Source: Arabidopsis thaliana (taxonomy: Eukaryota; Streptophyta; Magnoliopsida; Brassicales; Brassicaceae). From it: a DNA stretch of 64,000 bases. The stretch spans positions 101 to 64,100 of the forward strand of contig NC_003074.8 in NCBI RefSeq assembly GCF_000001735.4. Direction: 5' to 3'. The notes under the pieces are model-generated. The model was not told the origin of the DNA, did not search any database, and saw only the letters and a list, made by a program, of their open reading frames with translations. Of the stretch, positions 20,761 through 34,912 are shown one piece after another (within the stretch, counting starts at the first letter, position 1; each line of letters begins with the position of its first letter). The translations under genes were made by a program, and so were the position numbers.

Positions 20761-23700
20761 CCGACCAAAAAAACAAACAAACTTGGGCTTCGATTTGTAA
20801 GTTAGATATCCTTTTCATCGTGGACCCATAAATGGTACTTGTCCATATCGATGATATGTATGTACTGTATGTTTTGATTGTTGACAAAAATATGTATTTT
20901 GTTTTTCAAAAATTAATAAATGCAAATACAGATGACTTTGGCCAGTGGTACCGACACTGTATGTACAGTAATCTGATGTTTCCCTTGAATAACTACAAAA
21001 TTTATCCGAACGATCATTTAACACTTTGAATAAAACAAAATCTTACTAATTCTTGAACACACATTTTTTGTATGGTTATAGATTTTTATGATATAAACGT
21101 GTGAAAAAGGAATGTTAGAGCATTTGACTTGTTTCATCAGTTGATCAAATTTCCACGTTCATTTTAGTATTTGCTTTAGAACATTTGACTATATTTATCA
21201 CTTACTATAAGAATTTGCTCGCTTTGCGCTGTCAACAAAACAAATACCAAAAAAAAAATATTAGCTCACACCACACAAATTAATTTTTTTATAAAAAAAC
21301 TCAAAAAAGAAATCTAACCCAAAGTCCAAACAGCTGATCGTTTTCTAAATTTCTAATCAGCTGGAAAATGGTAGTTTTATTCCGCTAGATTCGAATCCAA
21401 ACTAAAGTACCTTAGTTACATTTTTACGAAAATGGTATATACACCGATCAAAAATATCAAGATACTTATCAGATAACGGTCTTTAGATAATGGATGTAAG
21501 AGAAATGAGCTCCGATACCTTTTTGTATTAAAACAAAATATACGTAGAATGAGAAAGTAACTAAACAATAATTGAAGTTTTGTCATGTATAGGTGATATA
21601 ATAATAAGTTGCAATTTTGTCGCATTGCCACTTGACATCAAAGACAAAAGGATGTTTGGGAACACGTTTATCCTTTTAGTGTCCTTTCAACGACCACACT
21701 TTTCTCCATCTTCAAGTCGTCTTATGCTCAACTTGTTTTATTTATATTTCTTGGCTATTTTTATTTTGTTTTAGTCGAGTTTTATTTACGCAAGGATGGC
21801 CACACTATCTCTGCGATCTATGTACAAATTCGTTTTATGGTGTAATGGGTAAAAATAATCACTTGATAAACCAAGTCCAATATAGATTCGTCTTGAATTT
21901 TGACATCGACCAAGGTCTTTCTATATGAAACACCAAAAAACAAGTATTCTTACTTCTCTACTTCTTTGATCTTTTTCCTTCGTCTTTATGTATGTGTTAA
22001 GTTGACCAAACAAAAAAAAGGATTATGTGTTGAATATTTTCCGAGTAACTAATTTTTGTTGATGATAAGAAATTTTGGTCTAGATCAATACGCCACTATC
22101 AAAAATATTGCAAATCCATTAGACAAAATAACCATTTTGTTGAAATCATAATCCAAGTCTCTTACGTTGATTTTGAAGAATATCCTTCTTCGTTTTTTAG
22201 GCAACTATTTTGAAGAAAATATAATGTTTAGTTTTAGTAGTTATATTCATATTTAATTAAATATTTTGTTTCAAAATTTATTTCTTACAACGAAAAAAAA
22301 TGAGGATCTTTTGTCCATGTTCTCGTTAAATCCAAACAATCTGGATTTTTAGCCTATATAAACTCCATATACGATATTTGCAGTGTGATAATATTTGTGA
22401 CTCGCTTAATACCTTCTTCCAAACAATTAGTAATACACTAATACTAGTAGTCTACTATGCAAAACAAATATATATATTACACTTAACCCATGATTAGGGT
22501 TTAATCTAGTCATGTCCCAAACAGTGGACACCATGATTAGACACTTTAGCCTATCAAATCCCTAGATTTTTTATTTGTATGGTTTAAATTAAAAAATAAT
22601 TAAAAATTAACCAGCTAGTCAGACTATTTAGTTTATTGACTAAAGCTGGCAGTTTAAATTGTATCATTTGTTCATCACATCGAAAATGACGTGATTGTAA
22701 ACTAATCTGACCACGAGATTTGATCATTTGAAGATGTTTAATTTTATAGTTCAAACCCATAAAAGAATTCACTTTCAATTTTAAATTATTGTTGTTGTGG
22801 TACTTTCCGGATTTTCGACTATGTAAAGGGCCTAAATTAGTTAGATAATAGCTTGACCCTTATCCAAAAGTCAACCACACGTCCCGACAAAACAAACAGC
22901 TCTTGAAGGGTTTTTTTGGTCATAAGATTTTTGTTCCCCATGTTTCTTCAAACATCAAAATCTTTACGATATTAAAATTCTCTGACCCCAACTTTAGGAT
23001 TATATTTTTTATTTTTGACTATTTTCTTGCAAACATAGATTTCAATTTCTTTAAGATGTATCCATGTTAAAATTATCTAAAACCAGGTTACAATTCTTGA
23101 CCCTTCTTGTCTCGAGTTTAAGTAAACGTCTTAGTCGTTTGGATACAATACCGTATATATATCAAGAAATGTCAAACCTTTGTTAATGTTTTCATTTAGT
23201 TTCAGAAAATAGTTTCAATATACTTGATTCCCTTTTCTGTTGCGTCCATAACAACTCCATATCGAGTGAATTCTAAAATAAATTTTTTGAGTTTATATAT
23301 ATCGATTCGAATAGTAAAATCTAATTTGAAAAATATGGAAACATGATTAAGAAAATGGAACTGATACTTTCCGTTATTCATAAGGTATCAATAGGCTGTT
23401 CCTTAGGTGTCAAAAAAAGAATAAAATAGAAATACTCATTGCAAAAACAAATGTCAGTTAATTAGTTTAAGTTGATTCCTTTAATTCTCTCAAAACTCTG
23501 AAGAACATGCAAGGCAGACACTAGTTATGTTTTGTTTCAGCAAATCCGAAAACATAATTTATGAAACGCAAATCGTTGGCCGAATATTCCCAAAATTACG
23601 TTATTATTCATTATGTCATTTAATATCAAAGAGATTAGATCTGTATAATCAGACTTAGTATACTTTGATTTTGAGTCTTTTGACAATTTTCGGCTTCAAA

Positions 23701-25330
23701 ATTTCAGTTTAGGCACAGGAAAAATACTCATAATGATTCGAACGGTGTAACATATAGTATCAATAAATTGACCAAAGTCATGCCGCAATATATATGTTAA
23801 TAATTAGCGAATGATCAAAATTATGATTTTGGAATCAAATAAATCCTTTTAGGATTTTTTTTTTTGTATCCATTCAAACCCCAGTCTGCATGGAGATATA
23901 TTTACACATATCTCACATACAAATCCTTTATTTATAACAAAAAAGTTATAAATGGCATAGTAGTTATTCTAATGTTAACTTTATTCATCTTCTTCTCAAA
24001 TGGGCATCATATGGTATACAAATAAAATAATCATAGATGAATCAACGCATAAGCTAATGAGATACCATTAGTAGATTTTCGAAACTTTGGTGAAGCAATA
24101 ACTAGAGAGACCACACATAGTAGTTATTCTGTTGGCTATTTTAGTTAATTGAAGATGATGTTCTGAACTATATTATAACAAATGCAAGTTGGTCCTTTTG
24201 TGTTTGGCTCATAAAAGAATAAGGTGAATGCTTATTGCCTATTCCATATCTCACATTTAATATCGACCTGTAAAAATAGTGAACAAAAGAAGATCAAACA
24301 TATACTTGGAACCGTAAACAGTTCTATATCCAACACTTATACGATCGACAAGACGACGTACAACATTATTTTTACTACATAGAACCATACACGATAAACA
24401 TAAGGCTCTAGTGCTCTACCATACGGCCTAATATATATTTTCGATTTATTTATAGTATACTACAATAGTTTGTATTCTTTGGAAATCAAAGTCCGAACGT
24501 AACATATACCCACTAGGTCAACCATTGACTCAAAGAACTTAATTACATTATACTTACACTTACATTCGTTTAAACTAAAAAGTGCATTTTGTCGCCATTG
24601 GAGTTATTGCCTCGTAGTGCCGGTCTTGTGAGGCAAGCTTCGGAAAAGAAAAAAAACAAGCTTCTATATATGTGATCCATTTAAGTTATTGATATTCTTA
24701 TCACATATATAATGGTTTCAATATAATAACCCACTATTTCACTACTAATATCAAATAAAACCTAGATTTGTATCTTCTGATGATTATTGTTGTTTTAAGA
24801 TGTGAGAGAGATTAACATGGATAGTAAGACTCGTGACATCAACTCGAACTTTAAAAAAGAAATACCAAGTAAATAATTTTCCGTACCTGATAATATAAAG
24901 AAAGTATTGATTATGGTTCACTCAAATACTTAACATCAATTTACAACAAGGAAAAAGTCTAGTAAACAACCGAATATTGTTGGTCCACAAAATTTACTAT
25001 ATGTTAATGTACAAATAGCAACTAAGATGGCTTTTACAAGTTAAACACCATAAATTTGGTTATTCCATCAACCTGTTAAACAAAATAATTTAATAACAAA
25101 AGATGCAAGTTGAATATTTTTCATAAGACTAATAAAAAAAAGATAGCTTAAATGCGAAAATTAATTAGAACAGAGAGATTGGACCACAATAAATTAGTAA
25201 TAATATTATTATTAAAGAAATTCCATGTTTAGCCCGTAGACTTTTGAACACCAATGTCAAGGCTGCACGAAATCGATCTAAGAAAATTAGACATTGAAAC
25301 AGAAGACTCTTGTCTCTTTGTTTCTCTCTG
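20761..25330. other. 4.5 kb AT-rich intergenic region upstream of WRKY58
   Basis: I find no credible open frame, tRNA or transposase remnant. The DNA is very AT-rich with many short homopolymers. A 15-bp direct repeat (CATAGTAGTTATTCT) ends near 23970 and recurs near 24130. It probably contains long-range WRKY58 promoter sequence, including paired W-boxes near 24520. An unannotated non-coding transcript cannot be excluded from sequence alone. Confidence 0.5.
24516..24530. promoter_or_regulatory. Paired W-boxes in the WRKY58 upstream region
   Basis: GGTCAA (24516-24521, TTGACC on the minus strand) and TTGACT (24525-24530) form two W-box cores three bases apart in opposite orientation, about 0.9 kb before the WRKY58 start codon. 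WRKY genes are often auto- or cross-regulated through such sites. Binding here is inferred. Confidence 0.45.
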
Positions 25331-25338
25331 TATATATA
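25331..25338 (+). promoter_or_regulatory. Probable TATA box of WRKY58
   Basis: TATATATA follows a CT-rich stretch and lies about 70 bp before the start codon, a plausible distance for a short leader. Confidence 0.5.
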
Positions 25339-25406
25339 CACACAGTAATATCCATATCTAGAGAGATCTACAAAAATTGAGATTAAAGTAATTTATCTTT
25401 CAGAAA

Positions 25407-27349
25407 ATGGCGGTTGAAGACGATGTATCTTTGATAAGAACGACGACGTTAGTGGCACCAACAAGACCCACGATTACAGTTCCTCATAGACCTCCGGCGA
25501 TCGAAACGGCGGCGTATTTCTTTGGCGGTGGAGATGGGCTTAGTCTAAGCCCAGGGCCACTTTCTTTTGTCTCTTCTTTGTTTGTTGATAACTTCCCTGA
25601 CGTCTTGACGCCGGATAACCAACGGACGACGTCGTTTACTCAGCTTCTTAACGGAACTATGTCGGTGTCTCCTGGTGGCGGAGGACGTTCAACGGCGGGG
25701 ATGTTCGCCGGAGGAGGTCCGATGTTTACAATCCCTTCTGGTTTCAGCCCTTCTAGTCTTCTCACCTCGCCCATGTTCTTTCCCCCGCAGGTAATTAAAC
25801 CCTATCTCATTTTCTAGATACTTTAATTGTTCATTTTATTGATAATCATAGTCGTTAGAAGTTAATAAGGTCTTAAAATCTTAATGAATAATTAATAAAC
25901 CTTAATTAACCCAATTTCTAAATAAATTCATGATTAACACTTTGTCTTATGATTAATAGTTAATAAGGTCTTAATGAAATATCATGGCTTATCTCAAAAC
26001 TTATATAGTACGCAATCGTCTAAAAATTGAGAAAAACACGACAAGAATAGTATAGACCACAACCTTGTTTGGACATTTTTCATATAATTTTCCTTTTTCG
26101 TATTGGTATCAATTAAATCGAGAGTATGATTTACACTGCAGTCGTCAGCTCATACCGGCTTTATTCAACCACGGCAGCAGTCACAACCGCAACCACAACG
26201 ACCAGACACGTTTCCTCACCATATGCCACCATCGACATCCGTCGCCGTCCATGGTCGTCAATCTTTAGACGTTTCACAAGTAGATCAAAGAGCTCGAAAC
26301 CATTATAATAATCCGGGGAATAACAATAATAACCGGTCGTATAACGTTGTGAACGTTGATAAACCGGCGGATGACGGTTATAACTGGAGGAAGTACGGAC
26401 AAAAGCCTATCAAAGGGTGTGAATATCCAAGGAGTTATTACAAATGTACACATGTTAACTGTCCGGTGAAGAAGAAAGTCGAACGGTCATCGGATGGACA
26501 GATCACTCAGATCATTTACAAAGGTCAACATGATCACGAGAGGCCTCAGAATCGCCGTGGCGGTGGAGGCAGAGATTCCACTGAGGTTGGTGGTGCAGGG
26601 CAAATGATGGAATCTAGTGATGATAGTGGTTATCGTAAGGATCATGATGATGATGATGATGATGATGAAGATGATGAAGATCTTCCGGCTTCAAAGATAA
26701 GGTATAGTAGAAGTGCATCTGATTATCATACATAGTATTAGTATAATGGTCATGGCATTGCCAATTAATTAGTTAATATATATCGGGATTATAGAAGAAT
26801 AGACGGTGTGTCGACGACTCACCGGACGGTGACCGAGCCTAAGATTATCGTTCAGACAAAAAGTGAAGTCGATCTTCTCGACGATGGCTATAGGTGGCGT
26901 AAGTACGGACAAAAAGTTGTCAAAGGAAATCCCCATCCAAGGTACTAATACTTAGGGTTGTGCTTATTGAATCTATATAGAAATAATTTGATTATTGTAT
27001 ACATTATTTCACATTCATTTTGTTTAAATACTCGTTTTATTTTGGTATTATTAGGAGCTATTATAAATGTACAACGCCAAATTGTACGGTCCGTAAACAT
27101 GTAGAGAGAGCTTCCACGGATGCTAAGGCTGTGATTACAACTTACGAAGGTAAACACAATCACGATGTCCCTGCCGCTAGAAACGGTACCGCGGCAGCAA
27201 CCGCAGCTGCGGTGGGGCCGTCTGACCACCATCGTATGAGATCAATGTCGGGGAACAATATGCAACAACATATGAGTTTCGGTAACAATAATAACACAGG
27301 CCAATCTCCGGTTCTTTTGAGGTTGAAAGAAGAGAAAATCACAATTTGA
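25407..27349 (+). CDS. WRKY58: WRKY transcription factor 58 (group I, two WRKY domains)
   Basis: Four exons, 25407-25790, 26142-26701, 26795-26941 and 27055-27349, give 461 residues in my model. The N-terminal WRKY domain has WRKYGQK at 210-216 and zinc ligands C230, C235, H258 and H260. The C-terminal one has WRKYGQK at 349-355 and C369, C374, H398 and H400. The last intron splits the second domain at the Arg of NPHPR, the conserved position in group I genes. The N-terminus holds Ser-Pro sites ([19 protein letters not shown]) like those phosphorylated by MAP kinases in related WRKYs. A poly-Asp run encoded by GAT repeats separates the domains. The factor binds W-boxes in the nucleus; WRKY58 is described as a modulator of salicylate-dependent defence downstream of NPR1 (recalled). 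A database model may be shorter. Confidence 0.93.
26644..26681 (+). repeat. GAT trinucleotide microsatellite coding poly-Asp in WRKY58
   Basis: An almost pure run of GAT codons, interrupted by GAA, encodes the acidic linker between the two WRKY domains. Such coding repeats change length easily between accessions without shifting the frame. Confidence 0.85.
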
Positions 27350-27959
27350 CTTTTAAGAACCAAAGATTTCGAGATTGATATTTAGGATTGGTTTAGCCGC
27401 TTGGTGATTGATTCTGAACCGGGCTACTACTTATTGATGACTTGTATAACAACATGTGTGATGTGAATTGAGTGCATGCTTTTGACTAAACGAAAGAAAT
27501 TTGTTTTGTTTTTTTCTTTTTCTTCATAAATTATGAATTTATTATTTTGTACCTAATCATTGTTTGATGTAACATATAGATTATTTTTTTCATTACAGTT
27601 TTTTCCCTTCAAAAATTTAGTAAAAAAATATCTTCATTTTTTTGTTAGGGTGTAAGATAAATCTATTTTAAATTACAAAAGAGAGAGATTAAAGATTTGC
27701 TTTCTTGTCTCTTTTGTCGTCCAAAGTTTAAGGAGGATTGTCGAATTGTCCGTGATTATCTCACTCTCTCGATTCGGTTCTCTTCTCTATTTTACAACAA
27801 AAACTATTTTCCTTCAATTTTTTGTTTTTTTTTCTCCTTTATTTTCGTTTCTCTATGGTCTAATGCGGGGATTGCCCTCCCTGCGTTGGACCCGTTTACC
27901 CGACCCGGGTCGATACTCACGCCGCCACCCGGAAACTCTCCTCTGACAATTAATTTATT
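27350..27959. other. WRKY58 3' flank and promoter of the CDK-like kinase
   Basis: No separate gene. T-rich sequence, with a pyrimidine-rich leader from about 27690. A GC-rich stretch from about 27880 leads into the kinase start codon, and open frames there are chance overlaps. Confidence 0.45.
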
Positions 27960-30456
27960 ATGGGTTGCTTCAACTCCAAGCATTCTTCTCCGGCGGGTCC
28001 TCCACGCCCTGTCCGCCGTCGCTTGGACACCAACGTCCACCGAAGTCATACCCAAGATCCCCATAACCGCCATGTTCTTCCCGGTCCACCATCTCACCGC
28101 CGTGTCGTCAACTCATCTCCGAAAAAACATCGCAACAATGACGACGATGCTCCAAAATCGAGGACGACTGGTGTTAGCCTAAGATCGGGATTGCCGCACA
28201 GCAATGTAGAGGCTGAGCAGGTGGCGGCTGGTTGGCCCTCCTGGCTCAGCTCTGCCGCTCCCGAGGCCGTTCATGGGTGGGTTCCATTACGCGCCGAGGA
28301 CTTCGAGAAAAGAGAGAAGGTAAAATAATCCTATCCATAGAGGCATAGATTATTACATTTTCTTGCAAGACAAGAAACAACCCTATCAATGATTTCAACG
28401 AATAATTTTCTCTAAAAATCTTAGATCGGGCAAGGGACGTATAGCAACGTGTTCCGGGCTTGTGAGGTATCGACGGGACGAGTTATGGCTTTAAAGAAAA
28501 TACGGATCCAAAATTTTGAAACAGAAAATATAAGATTCATTGCGAGAGAAATCATGATCTTGAGAAGATTAGATCATCCCAACATTATGAAACTCGAAGG
28601 GATCATCGCATCAAGGAATTCAAACAGCATGTACTTTGTGTTTGATTATATGGAACACGACCTCGAAGGCTTATGTTCATCTCCCGACATCAAATTCACC
28701 GAGGCACAGGCAAGAGAGAGACACGCACACACAAAACCCTAATCTCTTCTGCAAGTGACTCTGTTTCTTTCTTTACTCTGACAACCCTAATTTCGTTTCC
28801 AGATCAAATGTTACATGAAGCAACTGCTATGGGGAGTAGAACATTGTCATCTACGAGGGATTATGCACAGAGACATAAAAGCCGCAAACATTCTGGTGAA
28901 TAACAAAGGAGTTTTAAAGCTAGCTGATTTTGGATTAGCCAACATTGTAACACCAAGAAACAAGAATCAGTTGACCAGTCGGGTCGTGACATTATGGTAC
29001 CGTGCACCAGAACTTCTAATGGGTTCAACAAGTTATAGCGTATCGGTCGATCTTTGGAGTGTTGGTTGTGTCTTCGCCGAGATTCTTACCGGAAGACCAC
29101 TTCTTAAAGGAAGAACAGAGGTGAGGAATTAGGGACCAAACCGATTCCGGAGAAAAGATTATGTTTCTGAATGTTTTGTTTTTGTGAAATTCTCTGTAGA
29201 TTGAACAACTTCACAAGATTTATAAACTCTCTGGATCACCAGATGAAGAATTCTGGGAAAAGAACAAGCTTCATCCTCAAACTAAGATGTTTAGACCACA
29301 ACATCAATATGAAGGTTGTTTGAGAGAAAGATTTGATGAGTTTCCGAAAACCGCGATTAATCTATTGGAGAATCTATTGTCTATTGATCCTGAGAAACGA
29401 GGAACTGCTTCTTCTGCTCTTATGTCAGAGGTGAAAAAACTTCCTAAACGAAACCCTAGCATGTACTCTAATCAAATAAGCTGAAACTCTTTTGTTTTCT
29501 CTGTGGTTTGTTGTTGTTCTTCAGTACTTTAACACACAGCCTTACGCTTGCGATCCATCGACATTACCTAAGTATCCTCCTAATAAAGAAATGGATGCTA
29601 AGTACCGCGAAGAACTTCAACGAAGGTATCAATGATTGCTAGCATGCGCATTGTATAAATATCATTGGTTGTATTTAATTAATTAAACTTTGTTATGCAG
29701 GAGAAGAGTTAGTATCAAGAAAAGAGATAACTTGGCAACAAAGAAATTGGGTAAATCTCGTAGGGCAACAGTCAAAGAGCCTACAAATCTCAACAGATTA
29801 CCAACCCACCAGGTATTATGGTGTTTCATGTACCGGAATAAACCGATGAGTCTATTTCCCGGTTCGATATTTGTAATTTTTGTTCATTATTTCAGCAGGA
29901 AACAAAGAAGGAAGCCGAAACAGAAATTGTTGTCCAGACGCCGTCAGAGACGTCTCAGGCGACGACACGAAGCGAGTTTCCGTATAACAGTTTGTCTCAA
30001 ACCACGGCACCAGCGAGCGGGTTCGCGTGGGCAGGGACAAAGAAGAGGAAAGAAAATGACGTAGCTTCAACGCTGACTTATATCCAGCCAGGATCTGCGA
30101 GCCACGTGAGTGGTATGAGCATGGCTTTTGCTAAGAACACTTTCGGGTTAACGATAAACGAAGACAAACCGTTTCTTAGGCCGCACGTTTCTCTGGACCC
30201 CTCTGATGTGTTGTTGTTCTCTGGCGTGAATCACAAGAAAACAGAAGAAGATATGGTAAGTCAAATTGAACCCGGTACCATCTAAACCGGCAGTTGGAAT
30301 TCAATTTTAATTTTTGATAAAATCATGCAGGATTTGACGAATCTTGGGGCGAATCCGAAGATTTTTCAAACAAATGGGATGAATGAAATATTACGGAGGA
30401 CTGAAAGTGATGTTAGAGTTGGTGTTCGAAGACCACCACGAATAGAGAGAGGTTAA
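27960..30456 (+). CDS. CDK-like Ser/Thr protein kinase, myristoylation signal
   Basis: Eight exons, 27960-28319, 28425-28709, 28803-29120, 29200-29430, 29525-29625, 29701-29812, 29896-30255 and 30331-30456, encode 630 residues. MGCFNSK at the N-terminus is a textbook N-myristoylation plus palmitoylation site, so the kinase is probably membrane-tethered. A disordered basic N-terminus leads to a CDK-type kinase domain: IGQGTYSNVF (121-130), the ATP lysine in MALKK (K144), HRDIKAAN (H237-D239), DFG (D257-G259) and the activation loop TSRVVTLWYRAPELL. In place of PSTAIRE it has an IRFIAREI helix, as in plant CDK-like/CDKC-related kinases such as IBS1. The C-terminal ~230 residues are Lys-rich and disordered. 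Intron 2 uses a GC donor, and exon 7 has a CAGCAG tandem acceptor. I recall At3g01085. Confidence 0.92.
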
Positions 30457-31336
30457 AATTTGGGGAAAAAGCGAATTAAATTACCAGAATTTTTAGCCAA
30501 AGATATATATACATTTTTTACCTACCATCATGATTTGTAGTCCATATTTGTTTAATTTTTCATTTAAAAAAAAAAGCCCAAGTCAGTGTGAAATTATTCA
30601 ATTTCAGGTTTACCAAAAGATAATTGTGTCTTTTTTTATTATTATTACAAATTTCCTTGTATTTTTGTGAGAGTTTATCTCACACTTGATGTGTTTTTTT
30701 TTTTTTTGCAGGAGAAGATTAACTGGTAGGTAAAACCACACGTTGGAAACTTTTGAAATTCTTTTTGGGCTTGTTTTTGAGTTTGTATAGTTTTTGGATC
30801 TTAGTTCGAAATAAACACATCAAGCTCATCCTAAATGTTCGTTTTTCAATGTCTTAATATTAGTAGGATGACAAAAACAAAAAACAACTATTTTTGAATT
30901 TGCTAATTTGTTTACACAAAAAATATAGTGTAATATTGACCCATCAAATAATACACGAAACAAAAACAACTACTTCTGAATTTGCTAATTTGTTTTCAAT
31001 GAAACTAATTTAAACATCTTTCCTTCAATTTTTGTCAAAATGTCTTTCCCTTAACTTATTGATTTTAATCATAAGAAATATGGAGTAAACAAAAACAAAA
31101 ATCAATCTTGGTGGCATGATGCACTACAAGTTATGTACAAAGTGTCTTTTTTTTACTCTTGCTCAGTCTTACATTTAAGTTAAAAGAGGTATTTGAGTAG
31201 AGCACGCATATAGAAATAGAAAGAAAGAGAAGAAGAAAAAAAGGGTTACGTTTTCTAAATAATTTCTTAGACGAATAAGAAAAAAAAAAAAAAAGGAATA
31301 AGTGGGGATTATTCTTGAAGAGGTCCGGTTTAGTAT
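30457..31336. other. Convergent intergenic region between the CDK-like kinase and KIN10
   Basis: Tail-to-tail 3' flanks. A direct repeat of about 34 bp is present (about 30879-30913 and 30961-30994, both ending TTTGCTAATTTGTTT). There are T- and A-runs near 30696-30709 and 31278-31294. No gene is seen. Confidence 0.5.
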
Positions 31337-33877
<2,541 letters not shown>

Positions 33878-33977
33878 TCTCTACAAAAAAAGAGAGAGAG
33901 ATATTAGATCTACTAGTACACAACACACAAAACAAACTGCAAAAGAGTAATAGGAACAAAAAGCAAGTAATTTTTAC

Positions 33978-34043
33978 ACTTTTGAAGATTCTGTGATCGA
34001 TCGTTGAAGAAACTAAATTAAACTCATCTACTCGTTTGAACAT
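33978..34043 (-). CDS. KIN10: Alternative first coding exon of KIN10
   Basis: An ATG at 34043 opens 22 in-frame codons beginning MFKRVDEF and ending at a GT donor after 33978. Splicing to the acceptor before 33880 (CTCTTTTTTTGTAG on the minus strand) adds one Arg codon and joins the usual MDGSG start in frame. The long isoform would have 535 residues. Such an isoform is recalled from annotation. When transcription starts downstream, or this ATG is skipped, the 512-residue form is made. Confidence 0.7.
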
Positions 34044-34912
34044 GAGAATTTAGCGAGAATTAGGATCCCTTTTATTATCCAGAATAAACCAACCAACACT
34101 AAGAAGAGAGCTTAAAATAGCAATTTTCAGACTATCCCCAATTCGGAATATGAACCCTAATAATAATTCAATCGCAGAGGATTACTGGATCTCTCGTACC
34201 CGATTCAGAAATGACGATTTCAAGATCAATCCATTGATTTGCAAAAGGGCGAGAATTTTTTTTATTTCCGAAATAAGAAAATTGAGAGATATCGAAACTT
34301 ACCAAAAATTAAAAAAGGCGGAGGAGAAAATTCGGAACCAAAAAATGCAGCAAAAAAAAGTCCCAAAATTTTCTGAGCTGAAAAAGTAAAATTGAGGAAG
34401 ATCCAGAGATCAGCTTAAACCCAGAAATTATTGATAGATTCTTCCTCTCGCTTTCATTGCTCTCGCTCCTGTAGCCTATAAGGCGCAAGCAAGTATCAAA
34501 GACGAAATTATTTGATTTTTGGTTCCATAAACGGATCAATCTTTAACTAAATTACCCCCAGAGTTACGACTAATTACAATATATACCCCCATGCGGACGT
34601 GGCATCTAGTCATCATCTTTTTGCTAAATATTCTCTGTGGTAAAATTATTAACCACCGTTTTGTTTTGGCATCTTTCAAAAAGTTTGTACCGTCTTAAAC
34701 CGGTTTAGAGAGATACATTGACATAAACTTTTTTTCTTTTTTACACAAGCCAAGTGTAAGCAAATGTACAAGACAAAAACCGCTTGATTCTCGGTTAAGA
34801 CCCAATGTACAAGACAACCGGTTTAGTGTGTTCTTTCATGGATTGCACCAGGTATAGTAAACCAACAGCTTCAACATAAGCAAACTTCAATAGCTCAAGT
34901 AAAAAGGTGATC
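34044..34912. other. KIN10 promoter/leader and HYP1 3' flank
   Basis: AT-rich sequence upstream of KIN10 (minus strand) and downstream of HYP1 (minus strand). Nothing coding is supported. Part is likely an additional KIN10 leader exon or leader intron. Confidence 0.4.

Noticed and set aside
23955-24131. 15-bp direct repeat CATAGTAGTTATTCT as a target-site duplication
   Set aside because: The 160 bp between the copies has no terminal inverted repeats or poly(A) tail, so there is no evidence of an inserted element.
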